This document shows, piece by piece, positions 1 through 6,214 of a stretch of DNA of 9,630 nt; position 1 is the first letter of the stretch, and each line of letters opens with the position of its first letter. Source of the DNA: JAKAWM01 sp049966695 (lineage in GTDB: Bacteria; Actinomycetota; Acidimicrobiia; Acidimicrobiales; Palsa-688); NCBI GenBank assembly GCA_049966695.1, contig JBMFUG010000084.1, forward strand, positions 1 through 9,630. Direction: 5' to 3'. The translations under genes were made by a program, and so were the position numbers. A model generated the notes under the pieces. It searched no databases. It saw only the letters and a list, made by a program, of their open reading frames with translations, and had not been told where the DNA came from.

Positions 1-153
1 GGCCTGGGAAGCTACTGGGCCAGCCGTCAGATGGTTGCCGAGGAAGGGCGGCCGTCAGGTGGCTTGGCCAGACGAGAGCCGAGAGTTCCTGTGCCGCGGC
101 TTTTCGAGGTTGTAGACTATTGGTCGTACCTGCACGTGTCGACTCGGGAGTGA
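1..153 (+). CDS. Possible 3' end of an upstream gene (partial, unrecognised)
   Basis: The first reading frame is open from the window edge to a TGA at 151-153, giving about 50 residues that end in LFEVVDYWSYLHVSTRE. I do not recognise the product. In its favour, the stop lies only 2 bases before the preferred GTG start (156) of the next small gene, an operon-like junction, and the predicted C-terminus is not low complexity. Against it, the two other forward frames are also open over much of this stretch (one stops at 113-115, the other runs on to 350), so an open frame of this length is weak evidence in GC-rich DNA. Confidence 0.25.
   Translation, partial: GLGSYWASRQMVAEEGRPSGGLARREPRVPVPRLFEVVDYWSYLHVSTRE
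146..150 (+). promoter_or_regulatory. Ribosome binding site deciding the GTG start of the small protein
   Basis: GGGAG sits 5 bases before the GTG at 156. The longer alternative, a TTG at 120, has no such motif in front of it. This is the reason for choosing 156. Confidence 0.5.
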
Positions 154-155
154 TC

Positions 156-350
156 GTGAAAAAGGGACGACATCGGCGTTTTGAAGAGGCGCGCAACTTG
201 AAGCGCGCGATTGAGATCGTCGCGGAGCCCTGCCCTGAGTGCGGCGCAAAGCCTGGCGAGGAGCACGCTTCCTGGTGCCTGGCCATGGAGGACGACGAGC
301 CAGATGGTGAGCCACAGGTAGAGTACGACCCTAGGCAAGGTGGGCTTTAG
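156..350 (+). CDS. Small CCHC zinc-ribbon-like hypothetical protein
   Basis: I do not recognise a named family. From the GTG at 156 the product is 64 residues. It has a basic N-terminus (KKGRHRRFEEARNLKR, residues 2-17), a cysteine cluster C26-x2-C29-x7-H37-x3-C41 that could bind one zinc ion, and an acidic Glu/Asp-rich tail. The CPECGAKPGEEH segment recalls short zinc-finger domains found in actinobacterial and phage proteins, but that is resemblance only. A TTG at 120 would add 12 residues. The frame is in fact open to the window edge, so a longer protein cannot be fully excluded. A hairpin at 400-423 lies just downstream and may end its transcript. No function is assigned. Confidence 0.6.
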   Translation: MKKGRHRRFEEARNLKRAIEIVAEPCPECGAKPGEEHASWCLAMEDDEPDGEPQVEYDPRQGGL

Positions 351-399
351 CAGGCCAGGAGCGCAGGTGCCAAGCTGGCCCTCGGTCTAAGCCACTGTT

Positions 400-423
400 G
401 GTGCAAGGTGGTTACCTTGCACC
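400..423 (+). terminator. Perfect 10-bp hairpin, possible intrinsic terminator
   Basis: GGTGCAAGGT (400-409) pairs perfectly with ACCTTGCACC (414-423) around a GGTT loop, and TTT follows at 424-426. It lies 50 bases after the stop of the small gene, where a terminator is expected. The T tract is short, so termination may be weak. The GGTGGTTACC core superficially recalls a T-box, but the rest of that element is not seen. Confidence 0.45.
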
Positions 424-453
424 TTTGGCCTCGCGCCCGCGCTGCTCTGTCCC

Positions 454-625
454 CTGGAGGCCGTAGAGGCAGTTAGCGGCAGCAGGGTCGCTGGCCTCGT
501 CCAGTTTGGCCACCTCTCGCGCACCAGGAGCTTGCGCCGCCGTCCCAACCTTGCTAGGCGCCGAGCCCTCGCTGGCGTTATGGGCCGCTCTCGCAGCTCG
601 GGCCAAACTGCGAGAGCACTGCTCT
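454..625 (+). other. Structured non-coding stretch upstream of ileS (possible leader or attenuator RNA)
   Basis: Several long pairings are visible. Bases 454-462 (CTGGAGGCC) pair with 493-504 with a 2-base bulge. Bases 502-511 (CAGTTTGGCC) pair perfectly with 601-610. Bases 587-596 (GCTCTCGCAG) pair perfectly with 608-617. Bases 613-617 (AGAGC) pair with 621-625 (GCTCT). The second and third share 608-610, and the third and fourth share 613-617, so they exclude one another, as in a switching leader. No coding frame here looks genuine. Actinobacterial ileS genes are often controlled by T-box leaders, but no T-box core or specifier stem was recognised. Function is inferred from structure only. 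Confidence 0.3.
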
Positions 626-630
626 ATGCA

Positions 631-659
631 CTGACATGGCAGGAAAACATATGCAATAT
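631..659 (+). promoter_or_regulatory. Candidate promoter for ileS
   Basis: CTGACA at 631-636 (5 of 6 to the -35 consensus) is followed after 17 bases by CAATAT at 654-659 (3 of 6 to the -10 consensus), inside an AT-rich patch (641-676) that stands out from its surroundings. A start of transcription about 7 bases further would fall at or next to the ATG at 668, which would allow leaderless translation. The -10 match is poor, so this is tentative. Confidence 0.25.
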
Positions 660-700
660 TTGCAGATATGCCAAAAGTTGGAGCGACGCGGTCGCTTACC

Positions 701-3700
701 ATGGGAGCCGTGCCACATGAGAGCTTCTATCCCCAGGTGCCCGACAAGCCCGACTTCCCCGCTATCGAGCGAGACGTGCTCGCTTACTGGGCCGAGGACG
801 GCACGTTCCAGGCATCCGTCGAGGCACGACCGGGAGGCCGAAACGAGTTCGTCTTCTATGACGGGCCTCCATTTGCCAACGGCCTCCCGCACTACGGCCA
901 CCTTCTGACCGGCTTTGTGAAAGACGCCGTGCCTCGTTACCAGACCATGCGGGGACGGCGAGTTGAACGCCGTTTTGGTTGGGACTGCCATGGCCTGCCG
1001 GCGGAAATGGAGGCCGTGAAAGAACTTTCCCTGCCCGGCCGGGTTGACATAGAGCGCTACGGAGTTGCCAACTTCAACGACTACTGCCGGGCGTCTGTGA
1101 TGCGCTATACGGGCGAGTGGGAACGCTACGTGACGCGCCAGGCCCGCTGGGTCGATTTTGCGAACAGTTACAAGACCATGGACACCTCCTATATGGAGAG
1201 CGTGATGTGGGCCTTTAAGCAGCTGTACGACAAGGGTCTACTGTACGAGGGCTATCGGGTCTTGCCCTATTGCTGGGAGTGCGAGACCCCCCTTTCGAAT
1301 TTCGAGACCCACCTTGACAACGCCTACCGTCCTCGCCAGGACCCGGCGGTGACGGTCGCCTTCGAGCTGCAAAAGCCCGGTGAGACTAGCCCGCTCAAGG
1401 CGCTGGTATGGACCACTACGCCTTGGACGGTCCCTTCAAACCTGGCCCTTGCGGTCGGTCCTGACATCAGCTATGCAGTGCTCGCCTGGCGTGACGCCCG
1501 CTACATTGCGGCCGAAGCGCGCCTCGATGCAGTGGGGCAACTGTTGCCAGGTGCAAAGCGGGTGGGCACCATGGCCGGCCGGGACTTGGCCGGCCTTAGC
1601 TACCGGCCGCTCTTCAGCTTCTTTGAGGACCAGCCGGGCGCCTTTAGGGTGCTCGAGGCTGACTTCGTCTCGACCGAAGAAGGCACCGGCATCGTCCATC
1701 TGGCACCGGGGTTCGGCGAGGACGACCAGCGCGTCTGTGAGGCTGCGGGGATCGGCGTGGTCTGCCCCGTCGACTCCCGAGGCCGCTTTACCGCTGAGGT
1801 CCCCCCGTACCAAGGCATGCAGGTGTTCGAGGCCAACCGGGCTGTCATAGCCGACCTCAAGAAGAAAGGCGCCCTGGTCGACCAAGGCACTTACGAGCAC
1901 TCTTACCCTCATTGCTGGCGTACTGACACCCCGTTGATCTATAAGGCTGTCAGCTCTTGGTTTGTCAACGTCACCGCCGTCAAAGAGCGCATGTTGGAGC
2001 TCAACCAGCAGATCAATTGGGTCCCTGGGCACGTGCGAGACGGCGCCTTCGGCAAATGGCTCCAGGGGGCGCGGGACTGGTCTATTACACGTAACCGCTT
2101 TTGGGGATCTCCTGTGCCGGTCTGGAAAAGCGATGACCCTCGTTACCCGCGCATGGACGTCTATGGCAGCCTGGACGAGCTCGAAGCTGACTTCAAAGTG
2201 CGGCCGGGCGACTTGCACCGCCCGGCGATAGACGCTCTGGTCCGGCCGAACCCAGACGACCCGACCGGTCGTTCGATGATGCGACGTGTGGAGGACGTGC
2301 TCGACTGCTGGTTCGAGTCTGGCTCAATGCCGTTCGCACAGGTCCATTACCCCTTTGAGAACGCCGAGTGGTTCGACAGCCACTTCCCTGCAGATTTCAT
2401 AGTCGAGTACGTAGGCCAGACTAGGGGCTGGTTCTATACCTTGCACGTCCTGGCTACAGCCCTGTTCGATCGCCCACCGTTCAAAACCTGCATAGCGCAC
2501 GGGGTCGTCTTGGGCCATGACAGGCAAAAGTTGTCGAAACGGTTGCGCAATTACCCAGATCCTGATGAGATGCTGGAACTGTACGGGGCTGATGCCATGC
2601 GGTGGTCACTGTTGTCGTCGCCCGCTATGCGCGGCGGCGACCTCGTGGTCGACAAAAAGACGATGGCGGAGGCTGTCAAAGGGGTGCTGATGCCTCTTTG
2701 GAACGCTTGGAAGTTCTTCGCGTTGTACGCCAATGCCGATGGCCATAAGGCGCAGTGGCGGGTTGACGGGCGCGATGTCCTTGACCGGTACGTGCTTTCC
2801 AAGGCTCACGCGCTGGTAGAAGAAGTGACGGCCGCCATGGACAGCTACGACCTTTATGGCGCTTGTGCCAGCGTGACGTCGTTCTTGGACGCCCTGAACA
2901 ACTGGTACATCCGCCGGAGCAGGGACAGGTTCTGGAGCCCAGTCGGGGCGAGCCTCGCCTCAGACACGAGCAAGGCTGACGCCTACGACACTCTTTACAC
3001 GGTCTTGCGCACCCTCAGCCTTGTCGTCGCACCTCTTTTGCCCATGGTGAGCGAGGTGGTGTACCGCGGGCTTACGGGCGAACGCAGCGTCCACCTAGCC
3101 GACTGGCCGAGCGCTGACGCCCTGCCAGCCGACCAGGAGCTGGTCGCGACCATGGACCGGGTGCGCGACGTCTGCTCGGCCGGTCATTCCGTCCGCAAAG
3201 CCGAGGACCTGAGGGCGCGCCTGCCACTTGCGTCGGCGACGGTGAGCGGTGAGGGGGCCGAGCGGTTGGCGCCCTACGTGGAGCTCATAAAAGACGAGCT
3301 GAACGTGAAGCACGTGCGTCTTTCGAGCCGTGCAGACGAGGTGGCTGACCTTGTGCTCCAGGTGAGCCCGAACGTGCTAGGGCCCCGAGCGGGGGCGGCA
3401 ACGCAGGAGATCATAGCGGCAGTACGCCGAGGCCAATGGGGCCGCACTGCTGACGGGGCTGTTCAAGTGCTAGGCCGGGTGCTGGAAGAAGACGAGTACT
3501 TCCTTTCCCTGGTGCCCAAAGACAAGCACGCCAGCCGAGCATTGCCCAGCAGGGACCTAGTGGTCACCTTGGACCTCAATGTGACACCCGAGCTTGAGAG
3601 CGAGGGCTTGGCTCGCGACATGGTGCGCATCGTCCAAGAAGCGCGCAAGACAGCCGGGCTGTTCGTGTCGGACCACATACGGCTGAAGGTCGACTTTGCC

Positions 3701-3823
3701 GGCTCGCCAAAACTACTGGCGGCGGCCCAGGAACATGTTGAGATGCTGAAGGGCGAAACATTGGCCGATGAGGTCACCTTCGGGCCGGTTGAAGACGGGA
3801 CTGTGCAGGTCGAGAAGGTGTGA
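701..3823 (+). CDS. ileS: Isoleucyl-tRNA synthetase, IleRS2 (long) type
   Basis: This class I synthetase charges tRNA-Ile with isoleucine in the cytoplasm and edits mischarged valine. Numbering from the ATG at 701 (1040 residues), it shows the HYGH form of the HIGH motif (64-67), CWEC (191-194), the editing domain with WTTTPWT (237-243) and GTGIVHLAPGFGEDD (328-342), RFWGSPVPVW (466-475), and the KLSKR form of KMSKS (610-614). The anticodon-binding and C-terminal domains follow. The KxSKR signature and the lack of an obvious C-terminal zinc module fit the eukaryote-like IleRS2 group used by Actinobacteria. The frame is also open from an ATG at 668. I prefer 701 because YPQVPDKPDFPA then falls where relatives have it. 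Neither start has a good Shine-Dalgarno motif. Ile codons are unusually often ATA (8 of 19). Confidence 0.97.
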   Translation: MGAVPHESFYPQVPDKPDFPAIERDVLAYWAEDGTFQASVEARPGGRNEFVFYDGPPFANGLPHYGHLLTGFVKDAVPRYQTMRGRRVERRFGWDCHGLPAEMEAVKELSLPGRVDIERYGVANFNDYCRASVMRYTGEWERYVTRQARWVDFANSYKTMDTSYMESVMWAFKQLYDKGLLYEGYRVLPYCWECETPLSNFETHLDNAYRPRQDPAVTVAFELQKPGETSPLKALVWTTTPWTVPSNLALAVGPDISYAVLAWRDARYIAAEARLDAVGQLLPGAKRVGTMAGRDLAGLSYRPLFSFFEDQPGAFRVLEADFVSTEEGTGIVHLAPGFGEDDQRVCEAAGIGVVCPVDSRGRFTAEVPPYQGMQVFEANRAVIADLKKKGALVDQGTYEHSYPHCWRTDTPLIYKAVSSWFVNVTAVKERMLELNQQINWVPGHVRDGAFGKWLQGARDWSITRNRFWGSPVPVWKSDDPRYPRMDVYGSLDELEADFKVRPGDLHRPAIDALVRPNPDDPTGRSMMRRVEDVLDCWFESGSMPFAQVHYPFENAEWFDSHFPADFIVEYVGQTRGWFYTLHVLATALFDRPPFKTCIAHGVVLGHDRQKLSKRLRNYPDPDEMLELYGADAMRWSLLSSPAMRGGDLVVDKKTMAEAVKGVLMPLWNAWKFFALYANADGHKAQWRVDGRDVLDRYVLSKAHALVEEVTAAMDSYDLYGACASVTSFLDALNNWYIRRSRDRFWSPVGASLASDTSKADAYDTLYTVLRTLSLVVAPLLPMVSEVVYRGLTGERSVHLADWPSADALPADQELVATMDRVRDVCSAGHSVRKAEDLRARLPLASATVSGEGAERLAPYVELIKDELNVKHVRLSSRADEVADLVLQVSPNVLGPRAGAATQEIIAAVRRGQWGRTADGAVQVLGRVLEEDEYFLSLVPKDKHASRALPSRDLVVTLDLNVTPELESEGLARDMVRIVQEARKTAGLFVSDHIRLKVDFAGSPKLLAAAQEHVEMLKGETLADEVTFGPVEDGTVQVEKV

Positions 3824-3893
3824 GGCTTGTGAGCGGGGCTGGCCGCACCACCTGAGCAGCGTGAACGGCCCGCAGTGCTAGACGAGGCTCAAG

Positions 3894-4874
3894 CTAGCCG
3901 GTGGTGCCGGTCTCGTTGAGGGCCTGGTTGGCGCCTTGATGGGCCTCGGTGCTGGGAGCGTGCCGGAGGCCGGCAGCTTGGCCCGGGGCGGCTTCGACTG
4001 GGGCAGGGCCTTGAGCAGGGCTCACCAGCAGGACGGTGCCCAAGAGCGATACTGCAATACCCGTGAACAACAGTGCCGTGCCTCCAGTTGTTGGGAGCTT
4101 TTCGCCGTAGAGGACAAAGCCAGCGGCTATCAAGCCCAACGACGAGACTGAGTTGTTGGCAGCAGAGATGCTGGCGGCGTTGGCCCGTCGGAAAGCTTGT
4201 TGGATGAGGCTTTGCGACCAGACAGCCATCCCGAGCATCAGCCACAGCCCGGTGCTCTCCACGAGGTCCTTTACGGCTCCCGTGCCGTAGAGGGCAAAGC
4301 GGTCCCCGACTTCTTTGGTAAAAACACTGGTCCCGGCGAAGAGCAGGCCGACTGCGACCCCGAAGGCGAGGCCGGCTGCCTGGCTGGCCTTGGGGAGCCG
4401 GTCGGGCAGCAGGCGAGGCAGGCTGGAGACGAGCGCTGCAGCAACGACGCAGGTGAGCGCCACCAACCCCTCCGTCAGGTTGGAAAGGGGGCGCTTTGCC
4501 ACCTGGGCGTGAGCCGCAGCGACCGCGGTGAGCACGCCTCCCGCGCTGGCTAAGATGACGCCTGCAACCTCGAGGCGGCTGAAGTGCTCGCCAAGCCAGC
4601 GGCTGCCTCCGACCACCAAGAGGCCGCGCCCCGCGTTGCGTAGCGTGGCGACCGCTGGGACGGGGGCAAGGGCGAACGAGGAGGCTTCTGCCACCCAGGC
4701 GAGCGCTGAGAGCACGATGGCGACCAGCCACAGAGGGTGGCGGGCGAGCGTGGCGAGGAGCCGCAGGCCGTTATGGCGGCCTCCAAAGTGCATGCCTTGG
4801 TGCTTTTCGATCCCGGCTGCAGCTGCGTTAGCTATGCCCGAGACGAGCGCGAGTAGGCTACCTATGAACAACAT
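3894..4874 (-). CDS. DMT superfamily (EamA-like) membrane transporter
   Basis: This is a predicted integral membrane protein of 326 residues with about nine or ten hydrophobic segments arranged as two related halves, as in drug/metabolite transporters. The first segment begins at the start codon (MLFIGSLLALVSGIANAA). The second half ends with the typical LYGEKLPTTGG turn and a last hydrophobic helix. A Pro/Ala-rich tail of about 40 residues, probably disordered and cytoplasmic, closes the protein. The frame runs 41 codons further upstream, to 4997. That extension is basic and would overlap the divergent gene at 4937, so the ATG at 4872-4874 is preferred. No strong Shine-Dalgarno motif is visible before it. 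The gene converges on ileS with 70 bases between stops and no clear terminator. The substrate is unknown. Confidence 0.85.
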   Translation of the reverse strand: MLFIGSLLALVSGIANAAAAGIEKHQGMHFGGRHNGLRLLATLARHPLWLVAIVLSALAWVAEASSFALAPVPAVATLRNAGRGLLVVGGSRWLGEHFSRLEVAGVILASAGGVLTAVAAAHAQVAKRPLSNLTEGLVALTCVVAAALVSSLPRLLPDRLPKASQAAGLAFGVAVGLLFAGTSVFTKEVGDRFALYGTGAVKDLVESTGLWLMLGMAVWSQSLIQQAFRRANAASISAANNSVSSLGLIAAGFVLYGEKLPTTGGTALLFTGIAVSLLGTVLLVSPAQGPAPVEAAPGQAAGLRHAPSTEAHQGANQALNETGTTG

Positions 4875-4921
4875 GGCTTTGAGCTCTGTAAGTGCACGTA
4901 GGCTGACATGGATATGTAGGC

Positions 4922-4926
4922 GGAGG
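4922..4926 (+). promoter_or_regulatory. Ribosome binding site of the glycosyltransferase gene
   Basis: GGAGG lies 10 bases before the GTG at 4937, a slightly long but usable spacing. It supports the GTG start. It sits within the 62-base gap between two divergent genes; clear -10/-35 boxes were not found there. Confidence 0.5.
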
Positions 4927-4936
4927 TGGTCGAGAA

Positions 4937-6166
4937 GTGGTAACCGTCCCAGACGATAACCTCTCGCCCGGCGAAAGGCGGGCGGACGAGCTGCCACGAC
5001 GTGTGCTCATCATCTCTGCCGAAATGGGCGAGGGGCACAATGCGGCGGCCACGGCGCTGACCGAGGCCATGCGAGACGTATGGCCTGGCTGCAGCGTCGA
5101 CAAGCTGGACACCATGGAGCTTCGGGGCACGCGCTTTGCCCGAGCTGCTCGTTGGGCGTACAGTTACCAGCTCTCCGTGCTGCCTTGGACCTATGACGTT
5201 TTTTACCACTGGCTTTCGCGCTCGGAACGCTTTGCAGAGGGCGCCAAAGTGGTCGTCGGGAGCTTCTTTGGCCGGCGCTTGGCGCGCACGCTGGCTGCAA
5301 AAGCTCTGGAAGGCAAAGAACCTGACATTATCATATCGACGTACCCGTTCGGTTCTGCTGCTCTCGACTGGTTACGGTCGCACCACGGCTTGTCTACATT
5401 GGCGGTCACTTACATCCCGGCCTTCCACGTTCACCGGCTTTGGGCTTACCCGGGGATCGACCTGCATTTCGTCATGTACGACAGTGCGGCCGAAGACGCA
5501 GGCATGCCGGGATTTGAAAAGACTATGCGCATCGGTGCGCCCCCGGTCAAGCGAGAGTTCGGCGCAGTGACCCGCGCGGAGGCGCGAGCTTGCACCGGGC
5601 TGCCTGAAGAAGACTTTGTTGTGCTCATGACCGGTGGAGCGTGGGGCCTGGGCGACATAGCGGCTGGCGTGGAAGCACTGGTGAAGCTGGAGCCGCCCGT
5701 CCATGTGGTGGCGATCTGTGGCAAGAACGCTGCACTTGCCTCAGATCTGAGCCGTTTCGAGCAAAGCGGGCGCCTGAGCGTTTACGGCTATGTGACTAAC
5801 ATGGCCGAGATGATGGCGGCGGCGAACGTCGTGGTGACCAACGGGGCGGGGGTAACTGTCCTCGAAGCACTTCGCACACCTCGTCCTGTCGTTGCCTTTT
5901 CGCCCCTCGTGGGCCACGGGACGGCCTCCACTGCTGAAATGGTCCGCCGGGACCTGGCGCTCGAGGCGCGTGACGTGCCTGACTTGGTGGAGCAGATCCG
6001 GCGCCTGCGAACGGACTCAGGCTTGCTCGGGAAGCTGGAGAACGCTGGCCAGACGTGGGTCGAGGGCCGTGACCTGCGCAAGAGCCTGGCAGAGATCGAG
6101 GCTTGCTACAGAGAGCACAAAAGGTCGCAGGCGGCAAAAGGCCGGGTAAGCGCAACGGCAACTTGA
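4937..6166 (+). CDS. MGDG-synthase-family glycosyltransferase (GT28-like)
   Basis: This 409-residue protein follows the MGDG synthase/UgtP fold order. An N-terminal Rossmann domain carries SAEMGEGHNAAATAL (28-42), with the conserved glycine-rich GEGH. A C-terminal GT28-like domain carries MTGGAWGLGD (231-240), the CGKN segment (261-264) and TNGAGVTVLEAL (301-312). Relatives move a sugar from a nucleotide sugar to diacylglycerol or another lipid at the inner face of the membrane. The acceptor here is unknown. Two family motifs are altered: the TDF...H segment reads TYIPAFHVHRLW (158-169), and the KPGG of Bacillus UgtP reads NGAG (302-305). The start is GTG with GGAGG upstream. The gene is divergent from the DMT transporter and convergent with the MFS gene (48 bases between stops). 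Confidence 0.88.
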   Translation: MVTVPDDNLSPGERRADELPRRVLIISAEMGEGHNAAATALTEAMRDVWPGCSVDKLDTMELRGTRFARAARWAYSYQLSVLPWTYDVFYHWLSRSERFAEGAKVVVGSFFGRRLARTLAAKALEGKEPDIIISTYPFGSAALDWLRSHHGLSTLAVTYIPAFHVHRLWAYPGIDLHFVMYDSAAEDAGMPGFEKTMRIGAPPVKREFGAVTRAEARACTGLPEEDFVVLMTGGAWGLGDIAAGVEALVKLEPPVHVVAICGKNAALASDLSRFEQSGRLSVYGYVTNMAEMMAAANVVVTNGAGVTVLEALRTPRPVVAFSPLVGHGTASTAEMVRRDLALEARDVPDLVEQIRRLRTDSGLLGKLENAGQTWVEGRDLRKSLAEIEACYREHKRSQAAKGRVSATAT

Positions 6167-6214
6167 TGGCGGAAGGTTGGGCGGCAAAGCGAGCCAGTGC
6201 GCTGTCCGTGCGCT

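Noticed and set aside
400..423. Canonical T-box riboswitch for ileS
   Set aside because: Only a loosely similar GGTGGTTACC is present, locked in a perfect hairpin nearly 300 bases from the gene. No specifier stem, full T-box core or paired antiterminator was recognised.
636..908. 90-residue plus-strand frame with AGGA spaced 6 bases before an ATG at 651
   Set aside because: The spacing is attractive, but the frame overlaps the conserved start of ileS out of phase and its product is low complexity.
1436..2218. 260-residue antisense frame within ileS
   Set aside because: It lies wholly opposite a well-conserved synthetase and has no family motifs or start signals.
3824..3893. Bidirectional terminator between the ileS and DMT transporter stop codons
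   Set aside because: Only a 5-bp pairing with a long loop (3841-3845 with 3866-3870) and no T tract was found.
3889..4731. 280-residue minus-strand frame overlapping the DMT transporter
   Set aside because: It is Arg/Pro-rich, lacks membrane segments, and is an alternate frame of the genuine transporter gene.
6167..6214. Bidirectional terminator between the glycosyltransferase and MFS stop codons
   Set aside because: Only short imperfect pairings and no T tract were found.
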